Positions 34,523 through 46,084 of a DNA stretch of 64,000 bases are shown piece after piece. Below the pieces are notes generated by a model. That model did not search any database, had not been told where the DNA came from, and worked only from the letters and a program-made list of their open reading frames with translations. The DNA comes from Nigrospora sphaerica (lineage: Eukaryota > Ascomycota > Sordariomycetes > Amphisphaeriales > Apiosporaceae), in contig JAGVVL010000002.1 of the NCBI GenBank assembly GCA_018287875.1, positions 6,262,001 through 6,326,000 of the forward strand, in the 5' to 3' direction. Made by a program: the position numbers and the translations under genes. Position 1 is the first letter of the stretch, and every line of letters begins with the position of its first letter.

Positions 34523-35441
34523 TCACGCGAGCCTACCCATCAAGCTCTTCCGAACCTTGAAGTTGACAGTGCCGCCCACACCAAAGGCCGGCACAATTCT
34601 GCCGATGCGGGCAGCCGAGCTTAGGAGCCAGTTCTTCTTGACGACGGCGAACCTTTCCCTCCAGGTCACGCCGATGGCGGTTGGCCTGTTGTACAGGTCC
34701 AGGCCGAGCAGGTGCAGCGGCGTGCTCGCGAGCTGTATCAGTGCCGGGGCGGCGAACTGGGCGACGGTCAGGCCACTGATGCGTTTCCGCAGCTCCTCGC
34801 TCATGTGGTTCGTCAGGACGGGGCCCAGCAGGGGCGGCACATTGAAGGAGGCAAAGATGGTCATGCAGTCGCGGATGGTGAAGAGGGCGTAGCTCGGCAG
34901 CGGCACAGGCCGGGGCGGGCCGGTGGGGCCGAAGAGCTTGACGAACAGCTGGTCCTTGTAGATGCAGGCGCTGATGTTGGCCGTCGACGAGGCGGCGAAC
35001 TTGAGTGTGCCCGAGGTGACGTGGTCGGCGGGCTTGTTGTGCATGGTCGAGGTCGCCGTGTCCAGCGCGTTGGCCGTCAGGTAGGTGCTGCCGTAGACCA
35101 TGAAGATGAGCGCCACGGGCTTGGAGAACATCATGGTGTGCGGTCGGAGGAGCAGGTTCTTGAGGGAGGCGCGCAGAGACTCTCCCATGGTCTGGCGGCC
35201 GGATGCGTTTTCCATAATGGACCTGGAGGGGGAATATGTTAGCCAGCATTCACGCAAACCGGGGGCGGGTGCCGAGGCCGGCGGCGACGGACCTGTCAAC
35301 AATGGCGATCAGGGGGGCCACCATGGAGGCGGCGGCGGCGGCGCTCGCGCAGTCGGCGGCAACGCGTAGGCCCAGGTTCTTGGTGTTCCATTTCGGCTGC
35401 AGGCTCGGCACGGGCAAGTCGACGGTGGACGGGGGCGCCAT
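34523..35441 (-). CDS. Unrecognised fungal membrane protein
   Basis: Two exons, 35441-35293 and 35222-34523, give about 282 residues. The 70-nt intron starts GTCCGT (a weak but usable donor), has a GCTAAC branch site and ends CTCCAG; it joins IAIVDR to SIMENASGRQT. Several hydrophobic stretches (residues about 30-50, 75-95, and in the second half) suggest a multi-pass membrane protein. The end is rich in basic and hydrophobic residues (RIGRIVPAFGVGG). The splicing, long uninterrupted second exon and composition make it a real gene, but I cannot assign a family. Mitochondrial location is only a guess from the N-terminus and repeated basic/amphipathic segments. It is convergent with vps36, with a 280-bp gap. 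Confidence 0.75.
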
Positions 35442-37856
35442 GGCGACAGGCAACACAGGTCGGGGAGTTGCGGGTTTTTTTTTTCTTTCTTGGCGGGCGG
35501 GAAGAGATGTTTCGACGCGGTCGTTTGCTTTATAGTTGACAGGCGGCGGCCGTCTTTTCGGATGACGTTCGGGCGACGGGGCTGAGGTATCCCGTGGGCT
35601 CGGGTTTCGCGCGAGCTCGAAGGAGGGTGAGAGGGGGACGCGCCTGAATCGGAGGCCAGGATCGCCAAGATATCACGCGGTGCAGCAGACAGTCGTACGA
35701 GGAAGACCAATTGTAAGGCCGCCCGGTGGTGCGTGCAGAAATCCAACCGAAATGGAACAAATGTCCCCCTAACTTACGAAATTCGGGTAAAGAAAAAAAA
35801 AGGCAGCGAAGTCGACGGGAACTCGTTCCTCATGAAGCCCGTCGCTTACCGGGCCTAGTAGTCAAGGGTCCTCGTCTCCAGTCAACCGGGTGAGCCATGT
35901 GCAGCCTTTTTTTTTTCCTTCTCCAAGCGTCAGCGCTCCCCCGAGATCGGATCGGTAAAGCTCGGACACGCTACTTATCAAAGAGGCTAGGCAGACTGCC
36001 ACTCTCCCGGCCCCGGCAACTCACGTCGTCCAGTCGATGTGGTAGCATTTGTGATACTGCCGGAGGGCGGGAGATAAGCATCCTCAGGCGTCATCGCCTT
36101 ATGATGGCCAGGCACTTAAATAGAGCCCAGACATGGACCACCCAAGGCCGTCGTAGGCAGTACCGAGTGCCACCGCTCCCATGGCAGTTCCCATGGTCGC
36201 GTGCATCGTCGTCCGTCCCGGCCCATCTATTCTGTGCGTATGGTGACATTCCGCCGGTTGTATCCGTCGATGGGTACTTGCCGCCCTTCACCGGCAAGCC
36301 CTCTTTCCGGTAACCCTTCCATGTTGAGCCAAGTAGTGAGCGGTAGGTGGTAGAGCGACCACGAGGGACGAGGGGTGGGATGCCAACCCGCCCGGGGCCG
36401 GTGCAACCCGCTCGGCGCCGGCTATCTCTTTTTTGTTCGGGCGATCTCTTTCCTAGCACTTGCGTCGTCGCTTTCTCGTTTTAGGGTAGAGCGGCGGTGA
36501 GAGGTGGTACCTGCAGCCGGATAGTGCTTCTTCCCGTCCTCTGACCGCCAGCGGGCGACTTTCTCACTGGGCAGCGGACCTTCATCCGGGTGCTGGGTCC
36601 GCGGCAACATATCAGTCTACGATGTCTCTCAGCTCCGCCATCGCCTTTCTTACATACGTGGAGAGAGAGGGGTGGCCTGCGGGTCCCCGAGTGCCTGGCT
36701 AACTCGGGACCTGTCGTCTTTTTTGTAGTCCGAGTCTCACCTGAACACAAAATGCTTACGCAGCTAGACGCGTCCGCAAACACTTGGCGTCCCCGGGCTT
36801 CCAAGGCAGCACTGGCTACTGTACTTCGGACTTTGCCGCAGTGCCGCTGACGGCCTCTTTGCTCCCCTACTTTGGGGCATCAGAAGCACGCCGAGGAGCC
36901 GATGAGGGACCATCTGTAGCTGTAAGCAACCTTGCCGAGCACTCTTCAGCGGGCGTACAGTACGAACAGGATCCGGCCTCTGGGAGCCGTGAAGAGGACC
37001 GTTTGGCTGGATCGGAACTTCCTCCTTGAGGGCTCCAGTTCAGCTTCGTGATCAGTTGCCCACATGGCTCTTCCGCGCCCACGCGCTGAGGCTTTCTACC
37101 ACTATTTTCCCACGCAAGCTGAAGCTTCAGTGGACGAACCTACGAGCGGTTCCACCCTTGCTCCATGATGCTTGCACATCAAGTTCGCACGTTCCGTTTG
37201 CGGGGAGATGGTGAGTGGTTATTTGGCGTCTTGGGGGCTGCAAGGCCGAGCATCGCCAGAGCTTGGCATTTCGTAACAGAAAACTCTAGTTCTCCCGGAC
37301 ACTCCACAGGTCGTTATGGGAAAAAAAAAAACAGCTTCAGACTCGTGCTTGGCCGCACGTCATTTTCCTGCCCAGATCCGACCAAAGATGCGTGATGATC
37401 CCTTCAGGATGTCCGCTGGCAGACCCTCGGCCCCTCCAGGGGAAGGAGTAATATGTACAACTAGGGGGGCGGGCTCGGTTGCACGGTTTCGTGCCGCCTT
37501 CCCGGCCTGACGCGGACCATCATCTGGGGTCACTTTTTGGCTTTCTCCTCATGGCGTCATGGCTCACTAGCTGCGAGGTGAAAACCACATAGTACGACCC
37601 GGTGGAACGGTACCTCCGGAGGTGGGAGAGACCGCCGTGGCCATGTAAATATCCCCGGTCCGTCGTTGTTGTCCGGAGTGAGGAGAGTAAGCTCCTGGAC
37701 TAACAACATCCATATCTTGGTATGACGTGCCGCCCCGGCATCGTAGATATATTCTTGCCCTTCTCCCGCGCCTTCATCACATCGCAGACTCGAATTGCGA
37801 AGCCGATTGTGTTTTGCTACCAACGGTATTCATCAGCTACCATTTCAAGAACCAGG
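35442..37856. other. Divergent intergenic region, 2.4 kb
   Basis: Upstream region of the membrane-protein gene (-) and the amidotransferase-like gene (+). It contains poly(A)/poly(T) tracts near 35475, 35791, 35908 and 37321. Open frames such as 36784-37029 + and 36481-36804 - lack motifs. No gene is supported. Confidence 0.55.
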
Positions 37857-38775
37857 ATGGTTGTCAAGGACATGCCCAAGGTGCGCATGCTCGTGCTGGA
37901 GACGGACACGGCGCATCAAGAGACGATAGAGGCCCGTGGCACGTTCGGCCAAATTTTGCACCACCATTTTGCGCAGGCCGGAAAGGAACACGACCCGCCG
38001 CTCGGGGTCGAGACGGACCGCCGGTTCGTAGTGGCAGACGAGGGCGGCAAGGTCCCGACGTTCGACGAGGTAAAGGAGTTCGACGCCATTCTCATGACCG
38101 GGAGCATGTATGACGCCCACGGGAGCAACCAGTGGATTCTCGACCTGTTGGCGCTGCTGCGAGGTGAGACCCCTCCCCCCTTGGCGTCGACGTGGCCCGG
38201 TCGCTCACCACCTCGGACACTGACCGCCGGGACTCGCAGAGGTCTGGCTCCGCAGGCCCGAGTGTCAACTCAGCGGCGTCTGCTTCGGCCACCAGCTGAT
38301 ATGCCGCCTCTTTGGTGCCGAGGTCGAGCCTGAACCTTCGGGAAAGTGGGAGCTCGGCCACAATCACATCAACCTTACGGCCATTGGGCAGCAGCTTTTC
38401 CGAACCGACTCAACCCGTATTCACCTGCACCAGATGCACCAGGACCGCGTCAAGGAGGCGCCGACACCGGAGTCCTCGGACGGCTTACTGGCCCCGGGGG
38501 CCAAGGTACACGTCTGGGGTGCCAGCGAGCACACCCCTATCCAGGGCATCTACATCCACAATCGTGTCTTCACCACCCAGGCGCACCTTGCCTTCGACGA
38601 GGACATGGTGCACCGCCAGGTCCAGATGCGTGTGGACGCTGGCAGTCTGTCGGATATCGAGCATGCAGACCGTGCCAAGGAGACGGCGCATCTGGAACAC
38701 GACGGCGACGTGGTGGCGGCGGCCATCCTGAGGTTCTTCCATGGCGACGACGAGTCCGTGGGGAACGAGGCTTGA
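37857..38775 (+). CDS. Class I glutamine amidotransferase-like protein with altered triad
   Basis: Two exons, 37857-38163 and 38240-38775, give about 280 residues. The 76-nt intron (GTGAGA to TCGCAG) joins LALLR to EVWLRRPECQ. The fold is that of stand-alone class I amidotransferase-like proteins (GMP-synthase-like, as yeast YLR126C): MLVLETD start, FDAILMTGS, nucleophile elbow GVCFGHQL with Cys117, then HLHQMHQDRV and the region TTQAHLAFDED. In canonical enzymes this last region reads QGHPEF, giving the His and Glu of the triad. Here His218 is kept, but the Glu position is Ala220 and the Pro is Leu. Either the protein hydrolyses glutamine poorly or it has another activity or only a binding role. 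ATG 37872, five codons on, is an alternative start. Confidence 0.9.
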
Positions 38776-39302
38776 GGGAAGACGGTTCTACGACGCCTGC
38801 TGATTAGCAGCTCTCCGGACGGCATGGTGGTGATCTGTTGGGGTTTGCGCCTACTGTATAGGAAGGATCCCTCTTAGCCAGGGGGTTAGACATCCCGCGA
38901 CTCAGGCTGGAGTCAGCATCACGAATAATGAATATCCATATCCCCGTATTGGGTAAAAAGAATGGCAGGTGTATACGTCAGAGCCGTGGTCAGAAACTGA
39001 AGGGAGGGGAGCTCAGAAGGATGCTGGGATCCGGCCCCGCTGCGACGCAGCTTCGCGTATTCATAACAATGGGCTGCCCCCCGCTCATCAGGCAGCATCT
39101 TGTCGTATTATTGCTCACGTTGGAGGTGTCTGGTCGGCAGAGTCTCTCGCCTATCTTGAGGTGGGGGATCGTGTCTCTTATCTTTACAAGAAGCGCCACT
39201 TACTGCACTTATAAGAAGTGAGGGGCATCCGTGTACCACCACCTCTGTTGTCCAGACAGCCCGCCACGGCCACGCACCAGAATAAGAGAAGAACGGCAAA
39301 TC
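38776..39302. other. Spacer, no gene
   Basis: About 530 bp between the amidotransferase-like gene and the monooxygenase remnant. Nothing recognisable. Confidence 0.6.
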
Positions 39303-40097
39303 ATGATGGCCCGGTCGGAAAGCCCCGTCGTCATCGTGAGCGGCGGACCGGTCGGCCTGGTCGTATCCATCCACCTCTCCTTGCACCGGATTCCACACCT
39401 CCTCTTCGAACGCCACGCGGGGACCTCGAGCCACCCCGAAGCCGTGGACACCAACCCGCGCAGCATGGAGATGCTCTGTGAGCTGGGGCTCGGGCCCGAA
39501 ATCCTCCGGAGCTGTGCGCCGTCCGCAAACGCGCGACACACGGCGTGGTACACAGCCATCGGGCTCGGCGGGCGCGAAATCCACAAACGCCAGGCCTGAG
39601 GCGGGCTGAGCGACGAGTTCCACGCGCTGGGGACTGAAGTGGGCTGGTTTTACCCATCAGCTGACCTGGAGAGAGAGGGTGCCGGGAATAGCCATGACGG
39701 CGTCCTGTTAGACAATGGCGAGTTTGATGGCTATCAGTATCACCGGTCCATAATCCCGGGCCATCAAGTCCCTCACGTCTGGTTGCAAAAACGGGAGACA
39801 ACCAGATCCACGAGGGACATGGCACGACAAGACAAATACGTGCTGCTAGCACGAAACAACGGCTGGCAGCGAGCCGAAAGCCGCTGGATCCACGTCGAGA
39901 TCATCGGTGGAAATGGTGGAGAATGGACAGACAAGAACGGTGCCTGGGCTTCGGTTGATGGCGTGGGCAGGGACGGCGCTGTGCTGGCTAGGCCCGACCG
40001 CATCGTGGCATGGAGGTCAAAGAAATTGGACGACGAAGTATTGGCACGGCTAGACGGCCTTCTCGGGCGATGGCAACTCCTCGCCGATGAGCGCTGA
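39303..40097 (+). pseudogene. Broken FAD-dependent aromatic-ring monooxygenase
   Basis: One reading frame holds both ends of a PHBH/TfdB-type flavin hydroxylase but not its middle. The N-terminal part (39303-39596) has the FAD-binding strand PVVIVSGGPVGLV, with the first glycines of GxGxxG altered, and LLFERHAGTSSHPEAVDTN. It stops at TGA 39597-39599, just where relatives carry a Trp-Gly-Gly-type motif. The frame then reopens and runs to 40097 with C-terminal family features: YHRSIIPGHQVPHVWL, DKYVLLA, GAVLARPDRIVAWRS. Family members have roughly 550-600 residues; about 265 codons are represented here, so some 300 residues of the substrate-binding and central FAD region are missing. Since both halves share a frame, an in-frame internal deletion plus a nonsense change is the simplest reading. 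Confidence 0.85.
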
Positions 40098-40454
40098 TTG
40101 GCTATGATACACGCATCTGGCCAAGTCACGCGAAGCTTCTACTCCCATCAGAACGCATGCTGCCGTGATCGATACTAGCTGTAGACGAGAACCTACGAAG
40201 ATGCTGAGAAAAGGCCCAGTTCCGGAGGACAAAGGGGATCTTTAGTGCACCCGGAATTCCCTCAGGATTCGTATACAATGCCCTTTGTGCTCATGGCAAC
40301 AAGCTCCTCTGGCCCATTTGCCTGGACAGGGCCGCCGTCCCCGTCGTACTTGGAATAAAACCCCAACACTTTCCCCCTTGCCAGTCTGTCTGGCAGAAGA
40401 CAGGTCCGCGCAAACGTTACATGGACAAAGACTAGTGTGCGAACACCAGTCGAC
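40098..40454. other. Spacer, no gene
   Basis: About 360 bp holding the promoter region of the RING-finger gene. The minus-strand open frame at 40262-40456 has no motif and spans this promoter. Confidence 0.55.
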
Positions 40455-41441
40455 ATGTTACCGTCGCGTAGCGCCCGTGAGGAAAACTACGGGCGCAGCA
40501 TCCGCTCTTTTGACAGGAGGGCGTTTGGCGAAACTAACAATGCTGTTACGGATGAGTACAGACCGCGGTCGCGGGCCTTGTCCCGTCAATCCTCCAACAG
40601 CAGCATGCTATCGAGAAAGTCGTCGGAGCTCGGCCTTCGTCCTTTCTCGAGCTCTCCCAATTTCCGGGTTGCGTCTCCAGCGCCGTCGGACACGCCATCA
40701 CAAACCAGGCCTGCGGAGCCCATCATCCCATTGCGGCTTCGCAGACCCCCGACGCCGGTCTATGGCGACCCGAAAATGGCATCCCTGGCCGCGGCCGCGC
40801 CTCGGCACCTCGAGTCGTCGGTAGGATCGCTTGCCAAGTCGGCGGCGGCCGAGTTGAAGAGGCAGCCGAAGCAAGAAGACGAAGAGGAGCGGAGCGTCAA
40901 AGAGGCTTCCGCCAGTGATTGCTACGTGCCCTCTCCCATGGTCACGTTTCTCGTCGACAATGCCGAGTTGCAGTGCCAAATTTGTCGCGATTCAAAGCTG
41001 GCGCTGCACCCCAAAACGGCCAAGGTCCGCGACACGCAGCCGGCCTCGCTGCCGTGCGGCCACTGCCTGGGCCATCGGTGCCTGCTGAAGTGGTTACGCA
41101 GCCGGGACTTTTGCCCCATCTGCAGGCTGGCGCTGCGCTACCGGGGCTGCAACCACAAGATTGAGCCCCGGGTCATCGACGCGGAGAGCATCTTCAGCAC
41201 GCCCCTGACGCTGCCGGCGGGTGGCGCCATCGGAAAGTACTGCCGCGACTGCCAGCAGAAGAAGACCGACGGCCGGGCATACCGCAAGCTGAAGAGCAGC
41301 TTCCAACAGGCGCGTGAGGCGTGGCGGAAGACCCGATCGGAGGAGGCGAAGCAGGCCATGCGGGCGGCGCAGGTTGAGTTCGAGCGGCTTGGTCACGACC
41401 GTAGCGTGGCCAGGCTACGGAAGGAATTCTCCACATGGTAG
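40455..41441 (+). CDS. RING-finger protein
   Basis: Intronless, 328 residues; ATG at 40455 (MLPSRSAREE), with no ATG upstream in the frame. Residues 1-160 are disordered, Ser/Arg/Pro-rich. A RING-type finger occupies about 174-223: CQIC, a long loop, LPCGH, then GHRCLLKWL and CPIC. The third ligand pair departs from the textbook spacing (Gly where a Cys/His is common), a form seen in some fungal RINGs. A second Cys pair (KYCRDC) and a basic helical tail (KLKSSFQQAREAWRKTRSEE) follow. E3 ubiquitin ligase activity is plausible but inferred; substrate unknown. Confidence 0.8.
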   Translation: MLPSRSAREENYGRSIRSFDRRAFGETNNAVTDEYRPRSRALSRQSSNSSMLSRKSSELGLRPFSSSPNFRVASPAPSDTPSQTRPAEPIIPLRLRRPPTPVYGDPKMASLAAAAPRHLESSVGSLAKSAAAELKRQPKQEDEEERSVKEASASDCYVPSPMVTFLVDNAELQCQICRDSKLALHPKTAKVRDTQPASLPCGHCLGHRCLLKWLRSRDFCPICRLALRYRGCNHKIEPRVIDAESIFSTPLTLPAGGAIGKYCRDCQQKKTDGRAYRKLKSSFQQAREAWRKTRSEEAKQAMRAAQVEFERLGHDRSVARLRKEFSTW

Positions 41442-42281
41442 AGTGGATTGATGCTTGGGGAGTTTAGGTGGTTTGCCGTCCGTACGTGCTTAGAGAGATG
41501 CTGGGAAGGTTGGTTAGGTGCTTGCCGCCCACAAGTCGACGTTCGAGATGCTGGGGCTGGAGCAGTACATACTTAGTACTTACATGCACGTACAGTACCT
41601 ACATGATGCTTATTTAGCGGAGTCACCCCACACACTCGCGCTAATGTAGGTACGATGGCAGTCTAATAATAAACCCATCCTCACACCACATCGCATCGGG
41701 ACATTGTGTTTGCCTGTCCACCATGGCCTCGACTCGCGTGGCCAGCACTCCGTGGCAGCAGCGACGACAACTGGCAATATGCAGCAGTCGCCCTCGTTCC
41801 GCTACCGTTAATGAGGTACTTGAATTTGTTCGTCATTTCTATGAGGGCTGCTAGAGGTGCAAAACATACAAGGACCAGCATCACCCACCCAGCTTCTACC
41901 TTACCGGCCACTAACGCGCCTACTAGGAGCTTAACACACGCCTTGCCCGAGAATCTCGCTCGTTTCTTCGTGAAGCTCCGGAAGGTCTGGAGCGGCGACA
42001 CCGGCTTTCTTACGTTACACATCATGCCCACCCAAATGCACGTCGCTATAAGCGGTATACGTAGCCAGGTAATCAAGAAGCACCACTGCAAGCTCTCCGA
42101 CCCAGAGCTACCCGACGTCTCCCGATACGTAGACTGCACCATGGTGATGATACTGAGGAATTACCATGGATCCCCGGGTAGCACAACCCCACGGCAACCC
42201 GCCGCCCTGGACGTCATGCTAAAACGGAACACGCCCTGCCACCAAAGGTCGCCCGTTGGGTAGTACGGCTATCGTGGTGGT

Positions 42282-43088
42282 AGGACCTCACGGCTCTCCA
42301 TCGAGGTGGCTTATAACAAAACGGAAAAAGATCCATTGTTTAAAACTGATGAGCTTCTCGAGTGATTTAACGTCCTCACCAACAAGATCGAGTACGCGGG
42401 ACGAATTACGCGGTTACAGTCGGGCCACAAGCACACGACCATCGTGTCGCTATTTACTAGACAGGGTGGCCACTCGACCGACGCCCACGCGCGCTGGCGC
42501 CGTAGTCTTACCAAGTACGCTCGTTTCCGGGATGAAAAGTACGGCCCTTTACCCGGTAGCTCAATCTGCCTCTTGATGCAGTTGTGCCCCCCCCCCCCCG
42601 AGGTCCTCGCTACATTGCTGCCCGCCCCTATTAGTGAACAAACCCGCACCCCCTGCCCAGAACTTGCCTAAGCCGTCGATAAGGCGGAGCAACAACAACG
42701 CAGTAACAATGAGGACCACCAACCTCGGGGAGGCGACGACGACTGCGACAGTGACTATTACCTTGGTCCCAGCGACGAAGATGCAGCCGATGCGTCCATG
42801 CCCTCGGCAAGAACGGAAGTGCCTCTACGCCGCTCGGGTAGGAGGACCAACTTACCATTTGCGTATGTACAGGCTCTCTTCATATGTATAACACGGTACC
42901 CAATATTATCTTTAGAAGGTTTTTACCGGCGAGCTTGCCCTGACCCTCAAAGCACGAATCTCCAGCACCCGGAGCTGGGTAACGACAGCGGCAGCGAAAG
43001 CGTCGCGTGCATCAAGGGCGGGGAGAGCGATGAGGATGAACGTAAGTTACCTCTCCGGTCCAAGGAAACGAGGGAACAGCGGAAGTAG
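42282..43088 (+). pseudogene. Decayed open frame of unknown origin
   Basis: A single frame of 269 codons is interrupted only by TGA at 42363 and TAA at 42669. It has coding-like composition: a Lys/Glu-rich start (YNKTEKDPLFKTDELLE), a central part with RWRRSLTKYARF, and an acidic segment (GGDDDCDSDYYLGPSDED) followed by RRSGRRTNL. A related-looking frame lies just upstream (41800-42263, in another frame), and more follows at 43090-43420. I do not recognise a family; a mobile-element remnant is one possibility. Chance openness in GC-rich DNA is the alternative. Confidence 0.3.
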
Positions 43089-45923
43089 ATCATCGCGAAA
43101 GCCCGCGTGCGCTTAGTCTTGAGGAACCGCGTGCAGAGGCAGTGGGCAGATGGGCAAGCCGTTAAAACATCGACCGACATATGCGCGTGAGACGGCCCAA
43201 GACAATCATCAGTGATACGTGGTCCCGACGGGACTGGCCACGCTCTGGCGCCCTCTTCTCCAACACCCACACCCGTGCCTCGCCGTGTCGATCAGGATCG
43301 TGACCAAATGCCGCTCCCAAACCCCCCGCCCACGTCAGCCGCGCACCAGAGGCTCATCATTGCCTTAGCGGAACTAGTCATCACCGACCTGGAGGACCAG
43401 TTTCGTCAGACAGGGCTGCGGTAGCTACCCTTGTTGAATACTGCAACGTCGAGGAGCCGGGTCGCCACCAAAGCGATTGGGAAGCGCACTGCGACCTTGC
43501 CCGGGACACCTGCTAGATGCTGGGACCGACCGAAAGCCCCAGCTCGGTCACATGCGCAGGTCGGTCATCATCTGCTCTCCAGGGGAACGTCTGCGTCGGG
43601 CTGAATCGGTTCCTCCCATTCTCCGGAGCGGCGGCTGCATCAACATACCTTCGCCGAAACACGGACTAAAAGTGAAGAGGCTCAAGGACCACTGCAAGTG
43701 GAATAGATGACGCGGTGGTCCTGTTTGGTTGTGTCGTTTGTAGAGGCTCCAGAGCCTTGGACCTGGGCGCACCGCTGTCCACGCTGCTGCCCAAGGTCCT
43801 GACCATATAGCGTAGCCGACGTATTTGGTCGTGGGTAGTCTGCGGCGGCTGCGGGGTGCGGTACAGGCCCCAGCACGCTGTCGTGGTGAGCGTGCCGGTA
43901 GGGCGACCTGTTTCTCACGGACATCGTGGACGGCCTGCCGGTGCGACGGCGTGAGCGGCCATTTCATCGTGGACCTTGAGTAGGAGGCAGCATTGGGCCG
44001 TAGACTGTGGCAGAGCAGCACGGCAGTGGCGGTGCTGTCGGGCACGGTGTGCGACTCACTTGAAGACTGGGAACAGAGGATTTTCATGGCTCTGGGTCCA
44101 CCATCCATCTGCAAGTTGCCGATCTCATGTGGCTGCGTCCATGTCTGGTCGCCGTGGTCGACGCATTCAACGAAGGCATCGGCGGTCTCGGGAAAGATGG
44201 CTTCGACAGGCAGGCCAAGTAGACAAGGTGTTCAAGCACGACGCCAGACGGAAGGGAGGCCTTCGGCAAATGCAGGGTCAACGCGGACAATAGGAGCTGC
44301 TTCGCATCGCCTTTGGCGCGGTCGCAAGCCTCGGTTAAGCCCAGGCGGCTAATAAAGTGTACAGCACTAACCGTCCAGGATTTTGAATGGAAATCAGCTA
44401 AAATTCATAGGCCTGGTGCCTACCATAGGTGAACGCGTAGCTACTTGAAGGACTATCCGTGCGCGCCGGCCCGCCCGGGAGAGCCCACTATGAAGCTTTG
44501 AACAAATCGCCCGAAAGTGGCGTCGCTATAAGTACCACGTAAAAAAACGACATGCTAAAAGACGTGGTCAGGGCCGTTATCGTGTATAGGGTGCTAACAA
44601 CGGCCGGGAAGTCATGAATATGGGGGGGGGCCGAGGTAAATGCCGTAGGCAGTGCGGTACATTACAGCGGCGGCATACGCGGGCACATTTGACCCGCAGC
44701 CGCAGACCTGGATTCCGCTGCCGTATTTCTCCAGTGGGGTGGCGCCCTATTCGGCGCCATCCGGCACGTCCACGAAAGCCCTCCCGTCTCACGAAGGGAA
44801 AAGGTAGGTAAGTAGTTGTTGACGTTTGTGGGTTGTGGGACGGTCCACCTAGCTTAAATATGAATGGCATCTATGCGGTTTGCGACGCACTCCCTGGTTT
44901 GCCAGCCGTCACAGGCTCCCCCAGCCTTTGCTTCCCGTCGCACGCCCCCCACAGTCTCCGTCTTGCTGTCTCAGGTACGGGGCGCGTGGACTATTTCCAC
45001 CCGCATTGTGATGGGCTTGGCCTCGAACTGGGTGGCAGCTCGGATGCCTGCCTGCCTGCCGGGGCACGGGCGAAAAAGCGCGAGGGCTCGGACGGGCAAT
45101 ACGACATAGAAGCAGGTGATTCGTAAGTCGTCCCGGGGGCACTTGTGAGAAGTGAGGCGGGGGGAGGGCCTTTAGATGGATGCCGTGGAACAATGTATCC
45201 CGGGATGTGGCTCCAACTATTATCGATCGACCTGTCCTGCCGGGCACTGCAATCACGCACCCGCTCGGCCTTTTCGAATGTACTTAGCTAGGAAACTTCA
45301 AAAGTATGAGGTCCAATTAGCCACTCGTTTCTTTTTTCCCCTCTTCCACGCTGTTCCTTCCCGCCGTCATCTCGTCTCTCGTTATTCGGTTTCCTCTTAT
45401 CCCGGTTGCCGGTCAACCGAGCGCGTTGTTGAAAATTTCCACCGTCTTCATTCGAATCTCGGACGAACCATCGTGACGACCTGCTGGTTGGTGAATGGGA
45501 GCTGGGTTACTTGCTTGCCGCTGCTGCCGCCGTCGCCGCCGCTGTCGCTGTCGCACTGATCGACCGACTACTTACCTACGCACTCCCTGCGTCTTGCCAG
45601 ATGACCGACTGCGACAGCTCGTGTTTGGGACTCATGTACGCCGGCCTCCGTACCCGTGCTTAGCCTCCGGTTTGCTGCATTATCCCACTACATACACACC
45701 TTTCCATACATATCTCCACGTACTACTTGACCTACATTTGCATCATTCCAACTACGGGCCAGGACTGCGCTGCTAAAAGGTCTCTCTCCCTTCCCTTCCC
45801 CCCCTTTCAGCAATTGCTCTTCCTCTTGCTCGCCCGGCAGCCGGCCAGCTCTGGTATCATCCATTACCCCATCATGCCATGCGCCCTTGGCCAACAGGCG
45901 AAGCCGTGATTTCCGTCGCCAGT

Positions 45924-45945
45924 CCAGCCAGCCAGCCAGCCAGCC
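45924..45945. repeat. (CCAG)n microsatellite
   Basis: About five tandem CCAG units in the leader region of the gene starting at 46085. A matching CTGG run occurs at about 15860-15880. Confidence 0.85.
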
Positions 45946-46084
45946 GAGCAGGCCAGACCCGGGTACCTCTTACATATCAAGCAAACTCGAGTCTGGACGC
46001 CGTTGACCGCTGCCGCTTCGTCGATCCGGCCATCCGGGGTTGCTGTCCCTGAGGCTATCTTTCTTACACTTGGGCCCTGGCATA

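Larger units (their letters stand above)
41442..46084. other. Spacer with decayed reading frames
   Basis: No intact gene. 41565-41660 is a TACCTA/TAGTAC-rich island. 41.72-43.09 kb and 43.08-43.42 kb (+) hold coding-like but interrupted frames described separately; 43.6-44.3 kb (-) holds further weak frames. 45.3-46.0 kb is rich in C/T tracts on the plus strand and is probably the promoter and leader of the gene at 46085. Confidence 0.5.

Noticed and set aside
7116..40097. Secondary-metabolite gene cluster linking the methyltransferase and the broken monooxygenase
   Set aside because: More than 30 kb of housekeeping genes lies between them and there is no backbone synthase, so a cluster is not supported.
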